In this document: positions 1-8,293 of the stretch, piece after piece
Numbering within the stretch: the stretch's first letter is position 1
How the letters are laid out: each line of letters starts with the position of its first letter
Origin: Halanaerobiales bacterium
GTDB taxonomy: Bacteria > Bacillota > Halanaerobiia > Halanaerobiales > DTU029
Assembly: GCA_022360715.1 (NCBI GenBank)
Contig: JAKSCG010000185.1
Location: 1-64,000, forward strand
Length of the DNA: 64,000 bases
Direction: 5' to 3'
The notes under the pieces: generated by a model
What the model saw: only the letters and a program-made list of their open reading frames with translations
Databases searched by the model: none
What the model was told of the DNA's origin: nothing
Position numbers and translations under genes: made by a program

Positions 1-59
1 GTAATAGCTGTACATCTACCGATAAATTATCTTTTTAGATAATCTAGACGAACTATTAC
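1..59. repeat. imperfect inverted repeat at left edge
   Basis: The outer arms GTAATAG (1-7) and CTATTAC (53-59) and the inner perfect arms ATTATCT (26-32) and AGATAAT (37-43) can fold into one long imperfect hairpin. No coding frame with a ribosome site is visible between 1 and 368. Its role is unknown; it may belong to a structure that continues beyond the window. Confidence 0.4.
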
Positions 60-135
60 ATTAACCCCCTTCTTTAGATTAATATAAAAATAAGCAATCA
101 TATTCACTCGATAAATACGACAGCTTATTCTTAAT

Positions 136-190
136 AACTTAACTACTTAAACCCCGCACAAAAAAGCCCCTGGAACCTTGAAAATTCAAG
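136..190 (-). repeat. ~55-bp dispersed repeat, copy A
   Basis: Read on the minus strand it starts CTTGAATTTTCAAGGTTCC, then has a T-run, GTGCGGGG and TTAAG..GTTAAGTT. It matches the copies at 318-370 and 2466-2520 in the same order of blocks, but is inverted relative to them. The first 14 bases are a palindrome. The rest of the 368-bp gene-free stretch is AT-rich and shows no gene. Confidence 0.6.
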
Positions 191-317
191 ATAAACCGGC
201 AATATAAAAGGAGCACTTATACTATTGCTTTGTCAGCTAACCAAATTACTGCAAAACATTATATTTCTATATTTTTCCAGATCTATTTTTGTTAAATTAA
301 AAAAATTACTACAGTTC

Positions 318-370
318 ATTGAATTATCAAGGTTCGAAGGACTATTTTGTTGTGCAAAGGTTAAGTTATT
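318..370 (+). repeat. ~55-bp dispersed repeat, copy C
   Basis: This copy shares TTGAATT-TCAAGGTTC, AGGACTAT, GTGCAAAGG and TTAAGTTATTA with the other two copies. Its last bases include the stop codon of the solute-binding-protein gene, so the repeat abuts the 3' end of that gene directly. Confidence 0.6.
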
Positions 371-2402
371 AATTCTCTTTTACTAAAGCTCCATCTTTAA
401 CCTCTGCCGGGCCTTGTAATGCTTGATGAATTGCATCAAATGACCAGAGCTCTTTCACTAATTCTCCATCATAATCAGTATAAGCAACTTCTATCTCCGG
501 AATATTGGTATCAAATCCCCAGTTAAGTGTAAATCCACCCACATTGTCAGATCTATACTGAGACAAGAAGCTTGATGCATTTAGTGCACTACCCGATATT
601 CCTCCGATCGAAAGATCAAACTCCCCAACCTGCATATAATTAGTGTAAATTGCCGGAAACTCGGTCGGCTCTACTTCAATTACAACTTTTATTCCCGTAT
701 CGGGGTCATTAAAAGTCTCTTCAAAGGTTTGTTTAATAAAATCGCCGAATAATGCCTGGGACTCACTTCCACTAAAAATAAGCAGGGAAAGTTCGATGAT
801 ATCCCCGGACCTGTAAAATCCGGCATCGATTGTTTCCCTTAGCGCCTCCTGGTAGTAGGCTTTAGCAGCATCAACATTATACCCGTATGTTGCCGGAGAC
901 ATGTCAGCAGCAACAATCTTACCCCACTCAGTATCTCGATAAGCGATCCCCTCTTCAGCATCAACCAGATAAGCATCTGTAAAATGATAGGCTTGCGGAT
1001 CACTAGTTTTCACCACATCATGGGCTAATCTCTGTCGATCAATTGCATGATACATCGCCAACCTAAAGTTCTGGTTAGCTAAAATTGGCTCAGGCAGCCA
1101 GTAACCATCAGGGAATTTTTCCCGTTGCTTTTCTGCGGTCTCCAGTCCATTAATCATGATCCGGAAAGTAGTCGCTCCAGGTGCACGTTTTACACTGGGA
1201 TGATTTCTATATTCTACTACTTTACCGCTTGGAATACCGGTCCAATCTAATTTACCATCTTCAAACTCCTTGAATCTCATTTCTGAGTCCTCAATAAACA
1301 ATACATTCATCCCGGTAAACCCACTAACCAGATCAGGGGTATGAAACTTCTCATTTCTTTTATAGCGCATAATTTTGTCTGCTTCAAAATATTCAACATA
1401 AAATGGGCCATGATAGGCAACTAAATGGGCATCAGTACCGTATCGATCGCCGACTCTTTCATATAACCCTAAATGGATTGGCGTCATTACAAATGAAGCC
1501 ATAAAATATTTAACATTCCACTCGGACTGATTTTCCGTAAATGTAAATTCAATGGTATAATCATCTATCAACTTTATACCGACTTCTTCCCATTTAGCAG
1601 TCTCATTGACAAACTCTTCCGCTTTTTCAATCACAGTAGCCCCGCTTAAGAAATCACCGCCACCGGAAATAGCCCTAAACCATTGCTTTTCCAGGGCCAT
1701 TTTGTAGGTTTGATAAAAGTCATTAGCATCAATAGTAGTTGATAAACCTGCCGCATCAGTATCCGGGTGGAATACCCACTCAAGGTCATCTCTAAAGGCT
1801 ATCCTCCAATCTCTGGAAACCTCTTTGCCCGTTGGCAAAATCTGAGGATTAACCGGTTGTGGATAATCAGCAGCCATTGAAGGAACTAACTGATACCCTG
1901 TTAGGTCGTTATTAAAATGAAAATCATATGGTGAATCATAAAACCACTCCATTCGATCACTTTCATCACTTCCTTCGTAAAGCCACTGATTAAACTGGGT
2001 TATACTAGTTGATGCGGCTCTACGGTATGTATACTCTCCGGGCTTACCAGGCTGACCGTCATCCATAATCACAGTCGAGTCATCCTCACTCAACTGACCA
2101 TATAGTATACCAAATCCCATTAGCGGTACAAACTGTTCACTAAGTGGTTGCAACCTGCCAGAAAAAATCTGAAAGGAACTATTAGCAAAAACCGGAACAC
2201 CACCATACATTGTTTTTAACAGATAATCTTCCGCCTGCGCCATAAAGTTATGTCTTAACTCTGTATCAGCAAATTTAAAATCATATTGGCCATTGGCCGG
2301 CACCGCCTCATCATCAGAGCTATAAGCAACAACAGAGCTATAGGCAACAACAAAAACCATCATCAAAATAAGTAAAAGACACGAAAACCCCTTCCTTTTC
2401 AT
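369..2402 (-). CDS. ABC transporter solute-binding protein, family 5 (oligopeptide type)
   Basis: A large (677 aa) extracellular binding protein of the oligopeptide/nickel family 5. It has a hydrophobic N-terminal signal segment, a 'RDWRIAFRDDLEWVFHPDT..DFYQTYKMAL' type region (extended motif split across about residues 190-235) and C-terminal stretches typical of DppA/OppA-like proteins. The start is taken as the second ATG (2402) because AGGAGG lies 7 nt before it but only 1 nt before the first ATG (2408). There is no clear lipobox Cys; the signal region carries a duplicated VVAYSS. No permease or ATPase gene is adjacent, so it is an orphan here. It is flanked on both sides by copies of a ~55-bp repeat. 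The substrate cannot be told from the sequence. Confidence 0.75.
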   Translation of the reverse strand: MKRKGFSCLLLILMMVFVVAYSSVVAYSSDDEAVPANGQYDFKFADTELRHNFMAQAEDYLLKTMYGGVPVFANSSFQIFSGRLQPLSEQFVPLMGFGILYGQLSEDDSTVIMDDGQPGKPGEYTYRRAASTSITQFNQWLYEGSDESDRMEWFYDSPYDFHFNNDLTGYQLVPSMAADYPQPVNPQILPTGKEVSRDWRIAFRDDLEWVFHPDTDAAGLSTTIDANDFYQTYKMALEKQWFRAISGGGDFLSGATVIEKAEEFVNETAKWEEVGIKLIDDYTIEFTFTENQSEWNVKYFMASFVMTPIHLGLYERVGDRYGTDAHLVAYHGPFYVEYFEADKIMRYKRNEKFHTPDLVSGFTGMNVLFIEDSEMRFKEFEDGKLDWTGIPSGKVVEYRNHPSVKRAPGATTFRIMINGLETAEKQREKFPDGYWLPEPILANQNFRLAMYHAIDRQRLAHDVVKTSDPQAYHFTDAYLVDAEEGIAYRDTEWGKIVAADMSPATYGYNVDAAKAYYQEALRETIDAGFYRSGDIIELSLLIFSGSESQALFGDFIKQTFEETFNDPDTGIKVVIEVEPTEFPAIYTNYMQVGEFDLSIGGISGSALNASSFLSQYRSDNVGGFTLNWGFDTNIPEIEVAYTDYDGELVKELWSFDAIHQALQGPAEVKDGALVKEN
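2316..2351 (-). repeat. 18-bp tandem duplication inside the signal peptide
   Basis: Two adjacent 18-bp units (2316-2333 and 2334-2351) differ at one base and encode VVAYSS twice in the signal-peptide region of the solute-binding protein. The duplication is in frame and looks recent. Confidence 0.8.
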
Positions 2403-2465
2403 AAACATGCCTCCTGCATTTTATTTAATAATTCAAACTTCTTGGCAAAAAAGTATGACCTTTAA

Positions 2466-2520
2466 AACTTGAATTTCAAGGTTCCAGGAACTATCTTACC
2501 GGGCGAAGCTTGAGTTATTA
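2466..2520 (+). repeat. ~55-bp dispersed repeat, copy B
   Basis: Contains CTTGAATTTCAAG (a 13-base palindrome) followed by GGTTCCAGGAACT (palindrome GTTCC-A-GGAAC), GGGCGAAG and TTGAGTTATTA. It lies upstream of the solute-binding-protein gene in the 520-bp gap between that gene and the HTH-TPR gene. The remainder of the gap (2521-2922) is very AT-rich and carries only the promoter of the next gene. Confidence 0.6.
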
Positions 2521-2885
2521 TTATGTAATTACCCCATTTGAATATATCTTTAAAAAAAATAATCCCTATATCTCATGATCAGGATTTTCAATAAAGTGTA
2601 CATTTTTTGTTGCAAAAAAATAACTAATATCCGCTATATCATGTAAAAAAATTGACTTAATTCCGCCAATTATGAATAAAACCAGTAAAACGATAGTAAA
2701 ATACTTTTTCATTTTTTTTTATTTTACTCCTTTCCATTTAGTTCTATTTAATTTAATTATAAATTATAATTTATTACTTAGTCAAGTATTATTTATTTTT
2801 TATGATTATAATTTTAATTTTACCATTTATCCAATTTTTTACATTAGATTTTAAAATTGGATAAGAGTCAGATTTTAATTTATGA

Positions 2886-2903
2886 TATAATATAAGATAT
2901 AAT
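2886..2903 (+). promoter_or_regulatory. two TATAAT -10 candidates before the HTH-TPR gene
   Basis: Two exact TATAAT hexamers at 2886-2891 and 2898-2903 lie 20-40 bases before the start codon, in an AT-rich stretch. No convincing -35 element stands at 16-18 bp from either, so only the -10 is claimed. Confidence 0.4.
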
Positions 2904-2922
2904 AATTAAAGGAGATACCAGG

Positions 2923-4278
2923 ATGACTGCTAAAAACTTATCTATCGGCGAAAAAATTAGATATTTAAGAAAGAATTTAAGTTTAACTCAATCAGATTTA
3001 GCCGGTAATCAATTCACCAGTAGTTATATTAGCCTTATTGAAAAAGGAAGAGTCAACCCTTCTTTAAAGGCTTTAAATACGATTGCCACTAAACTTAATA
3101 AACCAATTAATTATTTTTTAACTGATCAAGAAGAAAACAATATCGGTCTTTCGTTTAATCACCAACAAAATAAACAACTTAAAGCTTTAATTTACCTTGG
3201 GGAGAGTCTAATTACTAAAAATAATTTAGAACTAGCCCAAAATTATTTCCAAAAAGCGAAAGCCTTGCGCCAAGAAAAGAAAAAAGGTATTATCGATAAA
3301 AACCTGGGGTTAATTTCTTTTAAACAAAAAAAATATAATTCTGCTTTTAAATACTTTAATAATGCCCTGGAATATTTTAAAGTTGAAAAAAATTACCAAG
3401 AGTTAGCCTGGACTTATAATGCCCTTGGTGTTGTAATGCAAAGAACCAGGCAGCATTCTAATTGTCTGGATTATTATCTATCTGCTTTAAATATCCTTGA
3501 AGAAAAAAAGATCGATGATCTTAATTTAAAACTTAAAATATTTTTCAACTTAGGAGATACCTATTCTCGACTTGGTCAGTTAAAAAATGCTGATAAATAT
3601 TTAAAAATGGCTTTACCCTTGATCGATGCTTACGGCAACTTAAACCAAATTAGCAAATTATACATGTCGCTTGGGATTAATTATTATGAAATGGGTGATT
3701 TAGACCAGGCCTTAAAGTATTCACATATGAGTATGGAGCTCTCTAAGACTGTCGAAAATATGGAATTAGTAGCTGGACTGAAGACCAATCTTGGCATGGT
3801 CTATACCCAACTGGGTAGATACAGTGAGGCGGAATCTTTCCTGGAAGAAAGCTTAAAGCTAAAAGATAACCTGAAAATTGAGGAAAAAAAGTCGGCTACG
3901 ATCATCGAGATTGCTCGCTTAAATTTCTATCGAAACCGACTAGATTGTTCGCTGGAATACTGTAATCAAGGTTTAAAATTACTTAAAAAATACCCTGATC
4001 CCTTGGAAAAAGGAAAAGCCTATCACCTAATCGGTTTAATTAAACAACAGATGTATAGGCAGCTTACGGAAAAAAATATAACTAAAAAAGCAGAAGAATA
4101 TTTTTCTGCTGCCAACGAAGCATTCCAACAGGCGATTGACTTATTTAAGTCATTAGATGAAAAACGATATTTAGCCGATGTTTATGCCAGGATAGCTGAT
4201 CTATATAGTAAGATTGATACAAGCAAAGCTAATCAATACTATAAAAAGTCTGTTGATTTCTTTCAAGAAATTAACTAG
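2923..4278 (+). CDS. XRE-family HTH regulator with TPR repeats
   Basis: A 451-aa protein. Residues ~8-65 form a Cro/C1-type helix-turn-helix (IGEKIRYLRKNLSLTQSDLA, then SSYISLIEKGRVNPS). The remainder consists of tetratricopeptide-like helical repeats with A-x-Y/F spacing, for example LAWTYNALGVVMQ, AGLKTNLGMVYTQLG and EKGKAYHLIGLIKQ. This is the architecture of Rgg/PlcR/Rap-like sensors, where the TPR part usually binds a peptide or a partner protein. AAAGGAG sits 9 nt before the ATG. The gene is AT-rich compared with the core genes further right. Its target and ligand are unknown; no clear signalling-peptide gene is adjacent. Confidence 0.8.
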   Translation: MTAKNLSIGEKIRYLRKNLSLTQSDLAGNQFTSSYISLIEKGRVNPSLKALNTIATKLNKPINYFLTDQEENNIGLSFNHQQNKQLKALIYLGESLITKNNLELAQNYFQKAKALRQEKKKGIIDKNLGLISFKQKKYNSAFKYFNNALEYFKVEKNYQELAWTYNALGVVMQRTRQHSNCLDYYLSALNILEEKKIDDLNLKLKIFFNLGDTYSRLGQLKNADKYLKMALPLIDAYGNLNQISKLYMSLGINYYEMGDLDQALKYSHMSMELSKTVENMELVAGLKTNLGMVYTQLGRYSEAESFLEESLKLKDNLKIEEKKSATIIEIARLNFYRNRLDCSLEYCNQGLKLLKKYPDPLEKGKAYHLIGLIKQQMYRQLTEKNITKKAEEYFSAANEAFQQAIDLFKSLDEKRYLADVYARIADLYSKIDTSKANQYYKKSVDFFQEIN

Positions 4279-4394
4279 AGGATTATTAAGCCCTTTTTAT
4301 CGGGTAAGCAATAATGAAGAAAAAGATGCCGTTAGTATACATAGAAAAAAACTGAAAGCTAGTTTAATTGTTTGTGAAAAAAGGGAGTGATTTT

Positions 4395-5105
4395 ATGAGT
4401 TTGGATGCAATAATTTGGGATTTTGATGGAACAATGGTTGACAGTTTAGAACATAATCGGAATATAACTCTTAAAGTCTTAGAAAAGATGAATATTGCTC
4501 CTCCTGAAGAATTGAATGAATTAGAGCAGTACAGAAACTTAAATTATATGTATAGAAATTGGAAGGATTTATATAGGTTTGGATATAATATGAATGAGGA
4601 GGAAGTATATAATGCCGGCAAATTATGGACTCCATTACAAACGGAATATAATTCTAATTTAAAATTTTATCCTGGGATCAAAGAAATAATTATTATGTTT
4701 AAAGATAAGTTGCAAGCTATCTGTTCTCAAAACAGCAAACTAAATATTGAAAAAGTTCTCGAGTTGGAAGGGGTAAAAGAAATTTTTAATTTAGTAATCG
4801 GTTATGAAGAAGTTGCTCATGCTAAACAGAAGCCTGATCCCGAAGCATTAATTATTTGTTTGAAAAAATTTTTTGATGATAATGCTAAAAAAACGGTTGT
4901 TTATATTGGTGATCATGAAGAAGATAGCATTTTTGCTAAAAATGCCGACCAAGAAATTAACCAGCAGGGGAATAATATCAGAATAATTTCCATTATTATT
5001 TCCTTTAATAACTTTAATAAGAAAAATAAATACTCAAGTCCTGATTATCGTGTAAATGGTTCAAATGAACTAAAAGAATTGCTGCTGGAAATTGAAAAAT
5101 TATAA
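4395..5105 (+). CDS. HAD-superfamily phosphatase (phosphoglycolate phosphatase-like)
   Basis: A 236-aa haloacid-dehalogenase-fold hydrolase. Motif I is IIWDFDGTMVDS at residues ~5-16, motif II is AICSQNSK, motif III is the K in HAKQKPDPEA, and motif IV is YIGDHEEDS. A helical cap lies between motifs I and II, as in the Gph/PGMB group. The start is the ATG at 4395, preceded by GGGAG; the TTG 27 nt upstream has no ribosome site. The substrate is unknown. It follows the HTH-TPR gene on the same strand after ~115 bp and may be co-transcribed with it. Confidence 0.75.
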   Translation: MSLDAIIWDFDGTMVDSLEHNRNITLKVLEKMNIAPPEELNELEQYRNLNYMYRNWKDLYRFGYNMNEEEVYNAGKLWTPLQTEYNSNLKFYPGIKEIIIMFKDKLQAICSQNSKLNIEKVLELEGVKEIFNLVIGYEEVAHAKQKPDPEALIICLKKFFDDNAKKTVVYIGDHEEDSIFAKNADQEINQQGNNIRIISIIISFNNFNKKNKYSSPDYRVNGSNELKELLLEIEKL

Positions 5106-5222
5106 CAATTAGTGTCGAATAGGCCTCGGTGTTAGGATGAAAGATACTGATATATTCCCAAGTACTGGTCAGCATCACTGCAGGGAACTGCAATAATAAA
5201 GGGTTATGATATAAAGCGATCA

Positions 5223-6161
5223 TCACTTGATAAATTGGCAAATAGCACTTAAAATATCATTACTATCGAAAAAGATGTATCCTGATGGAACTTCTTTCCT
5301 TACTTGACTAAGGCTTTTTTTTCGATAGCCATTGGGTGTTATTCCTACATAAGCATTAAATAGTCTATATAGCAAAGATTCATTGTTAAAACCACATTCG
5401 TTAGCTATTCTTAAAATAGTATAATTGGTTGTTTTTAATAACTCTTTGGCTCTCTCTATTCTAACCAAGGTTAGATATCTTTTAAAGGAAATTCCCACCT
5501 TTTCTTTAAACATGTGACTAAACCTGGAAGGACTCATATTAATAAAATTAGCAGCTGCATCAAGAGATATCTCTTGACAATAATTTTTATCAATGTAACT
5601 TAAAATATTTTTGATCCGCTCAATATCAAATTCATCTATTTTTATCTTATTATTGTCTTTAATGCTAAATTGTCTAATTAACAACCCAATAATACTATAA
5701 AAATAAGATTTAATGTAATGTTCATATCCTCCCCTTTTTAAAGTCATTTCCCGGCCAAGATTGGCCATACTCTTTCTGAAAATATTGATTGACACCTCTT
5801 TATCCCTCTCTAGAGCGGCAGAATTACAATTAAAAAAATATATATCTTTCTTCCCATCACCATTACATATTTTAGGATCAAACTGTACAATCATTAGCAT
5901 ATTATCTTCGGCTAAACTTTCAAAGGCATGTGCGGTAAAATTATTAATAACGATAAAATCACCCTTCTTTAATTCATATCTCTTTTCTTCAATATTGATT
6001 CCAATAGAGCCTTTTAGTACAAAGATAATCTCTATTTCCTTGTGCCAGTGATATTTAAAACTACTTATCCCGACAAATAAAATCTTCATGGGCATGCCAT
6101 CAAAATATTTGACAACTTCGTATTCATAATTAAATATGCTTTTGACAGTTATCTTATCCAT
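5223..6161 (-). CDS. AraC-family transcriptional regulator with cupin sensor domain
   Basis: About 312 aa. The N-terminal half is a cupin-like sugar-sensing domain (KYHWHKEIEIIFVLKGSIGI, KKGDFIVINNFTAHAFES). The C-terminal ~100 residues carry two AraC helix-turn-helix motifs (ISLDAAANFINMSPSRFSHM and ILRIANECGFNNESLLYRLF ending in GITPNGYR). A second ATG (6161) is preferred because GGAG stands 10 nt before it and only 1 nt before the first ATG (6170). It is the last gene of the symporter-GH3-AraC unit, 36 bp after GH3, so it probably controls that cassette in response to a sugar, an inference from position. Confidence 0.8.
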   Translation of the reverse strand: MDKITVKSIFNYEYEVVKYFDGMPMKILFVGISSFKYHWHKEIEIIFVLKGSIGINIEEKRYELKKGDFIVINNFTAHAFESLAEDNMLMIVQFDPKICNGDGKKDIYFFNCNSAALERDKEVSINIFRKSMANLGREMTLKRGGYEHYIKSYFYSIIGLLIRQFSIKDNNKIKIDEFDIERIKNILSYIDKNYCQEISLDAAANFINMSPSRFSHMFKEKVGISFKRYLTLVRIERAKELLKTTNYTILRIANECGFNNESLLYRLFNAYVGITPNGYRKKSLSQVRKEVPSGYIFFDSNDILSAICQFIK

Positions 6162-6197
6162 ATTCCGCATTCTCCAAATCTTACCCAGTTAATGTAT

Positions 6198-8288
6198 TTA
6201 TTCTCGCAAATTTACTTCTGTTTTAAGTAAATTTTGATCATTTGAACTATTACCTACCAACACGCTATACCTTGAACATTCAGTTTCTAAAACAAAGTCT
6301 CCTTGATCACTATTATAATACATCAACTCGGAAATAGGTACACTAAAATGGATCGTTGATTTTTGACCAACCTTGAGGTTTATTTTGGTAAATGCTTTCA
6401 GTAATTTTTTAGGTCGGTCAATTTTAGAATTTTCAAATCCAATATACAACTGGGCGACTTCTGCTCCCTCTCTATCTCCAATATTCTCTAAATCTACACT
6501 AACATCTATTGTCTGATCATCGACCCTGGTTGTTAAATTATCCAATTTAAATTCGGTGTAACTTAAACCATATCCAAAATGGTATCGCGGTTGTTTCTTT
6601 TCTTTCTCGATCAGCATATAACCGTGGTAGTAATCATATTTAATTTCATCAACTTCATTATTAAAATATGTTAAGTCTTCTTCTTTTTTAGGAATAGTAA
6701 AGGGAATTTTACCGGAGGGATTGATCTCGCCAAAGAGAGTTCTGCTAATTGCTTTACCACCTTCCATCCCGGGATACCAGGCCATTAAAATTGCCTGAAC
6801 GTCATCTATTATATCTTCGTAGATAAAAGCACTTCCACCGATTGATACCAATATGATTTTTTGATTTACTTTTGATACTTCTTTAATAAGATTTATTTCA
6901 TCCTCTTTCAATCTGATCGATCTTCTGTCTCCCCCCGTGCTCTTTAAAACTTCTGAACCGACCGTTGTTTCAGGCATATATTCCCCTTCGTCATCATGGG
7001 TACATCCTGCTACAATAACTACTACGTCCGCATTTCTTGAGACTTTCCGGGCATAATCTATCTTATTATTGTCAAAACATGTCTCGATTAATACATTAGA
7101 GCTGCGCAGATAGTCCTTTAATCCTTCATACGGTGTTACGATTTTAGGAGGAAATACTCTACTACTACCATGGTCCCCGATGTTTTCGACATCAGCTAAT
7201 TGGCCGATCAGGGCAATTTTAGTAATCTTCTTCGAATCCAGTGGCAATATTCTTTCTTCATTTTTGAGTAATACCATGCTTTTTTCTGCTGCTTCCCTCG
7301 CCAATTCTATATGTTCCTGACTACACACCAGCTCGCTATTATAAACTATCGGGTCCGGTTTTGCCTTAAATTCCAGGGCAGTCTTTAATAATCTGCTAAC
7401 TGATTGATCAATTACATCTTCACTGATTAACCCCTCCTGGAGATCTGCCGCCAGATTATTGACATAGTGCATTTGAATCGGCATCTCAACATCAAGACCG
7501 GCATTAATAGCTTTGGCTGCATCATAGACACCAAATAAAAAATCAGAAATTACAAATCCGTTAAAACCCCATTTTTCCCGTAATATGTCGGTTAATAATA
7601 GTTTGCTTTCACAGCAATAATCTCCTCTAACCTTGTTATAAGCCCCCATAAAAGAGGCTGCACCCTCATCTACACACCTTTTAAAATGAGGCAAATATAC
7701 TTCATGCAAAGTTCGCTCACTTAATTCTACATTGACTTTAAATCTAGTATTCTCAATATTATTACAAACAAAATGCTTAACACAAGCCATAACATTATGC
7801 TTTTGAATTCCCCGGACAAGGGCCGCACCCATTTCACCAAGGTGATACATATCTTCTCCGTATGTTTCTTGAGCCCTACCTACTGCCGGATGTCGCAAAA
7901 TATTAATACATACACCACCAAAGTAGTTTCCGCCTTGCGCTCTGATTTCCTTACCAATAGCTTCACCTACCCTTTCTTCCAGGTCAGGGTCAAAGCTTGC
8001 CCCTCTTGCCATCGAGACCGGAAAACATGTCGATGTTCCACATACAGCGCCCCTCGGTCCATCGACAAATTCTACCGGAACAAAATCATACTTGGCAATT
8101 TTGCCTGTCGGATAAGGAATTTTATTATAATGAAACTGCGGCTTACCATCAACCATATCTGTACTATACTTAAACATTTCTTCTTGAGTAAATCCCCCCG
8201 ATAAAACCTTAATTTTTTCCTCTAAACTTAAACTCGCTATTATTTCTTTTACCGTTTTATTAATTTGGTCTTTTTTAATTTTTTTCAT
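6198..8288 (-). CDS. glycoside hydrolase family 3 (beta-glucosidase-like)
   Basis: About 696 aa with the GH3 layout: N-terminal barrel (VEFVDGPRGAVCG, CVKHFVCNNIEN, nucleophile Asp in GFVISDF), alpha/beta sandwich (KSMVLLKNEERILPLD, GGDRRSIRLKEDE) and a C-terminal fibronectin-III-like domain (YHFGYGLSYTEF). There is no signal peptide, so it acts inside the cell, presumably on a glycoside taken up by the adjacent symporter. The frame's first ATG (8297) overlaps the stop of the symporter gene, but AAGGAG is only 1 nt before it; the ATG at 8288 has 10 nt spacing. Specificity (glucoside, xyloside or other) cannot be decided. Confidence 0.85.
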   Translation of the reverse strand: MKKIKKDQINKTVKEIIASLSLEEKIKVLSGGFTQEEMFKYSTDMVDGKPQFHYNKIPYPTGKIAKYDFVPVEFVDGPRGAVCGTSTCFPVSMARGASFDPDLEERVGEAIGKEIRAQGGNYFGGVCINILRHPAVGRAQETYGEDMYHLGEMGAALVRGIQKHNVMACVKHFVCNNIENTRFKVNVELSERTLHEVYLPHFKRCVDEGAASFMGAYNKVRGDYCCESKLLLTDILREKWGFNGFVISDFLFGVYDAAKAINAGLDVEMPIQMHYVNNLAADLQEGLISEDVIDQSVSRLLKTALEFKAKPDPIVYNSELVCSQEHIELAREAAEKSMVLLKNEERILPLDSKKITKIALIGQLADVENIGDHGSSRVFPPKIVTPYEGLKDYLRSSNVLIETCFDNNKIDYARKVSRNADVVVIVAGCTHDDEGEYMPETTVGSEVLKSTGGDRRSIRLKEDEINLIKEVSKVNQKIILVSIGGSAFIYEDIIDDVQAILMAWYPGMEGGKAISRTLFGEINPSGKIPFTIPKKEEDLTYFNNEVDEIKYDYYHGYMLIEKEKKQPRYHFGYGLSYTEFKLDNLTTRVDDQTIDVSVDLENIGDREGAEVAQLYIGFENSKIDRPKKLLKAFTKINLKVGQKSTIHFSVPISELMYYNSDQGDFVLETECSRYSVLVGNSSNDQNLLKTEVNLRE

Positions 8289-8293
8289 AATAC

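Noticed and set aside
1-2520. Integron attC sites or insertion-sequence ends as an explanation of the repeats
   Set aside because: No GTTRRRY/RYYYAAC core pairs, no integrase or transposase gene and no clear target duplication were seen.
2672-2854. 60-codon hydrophobic frame in the gap before the HTH-TPR gene
   Set aside because: No ribosome site, composition is Phe/Ile/Tyr/Asn only as expected from AT-rich DNA, and no recognisable family.
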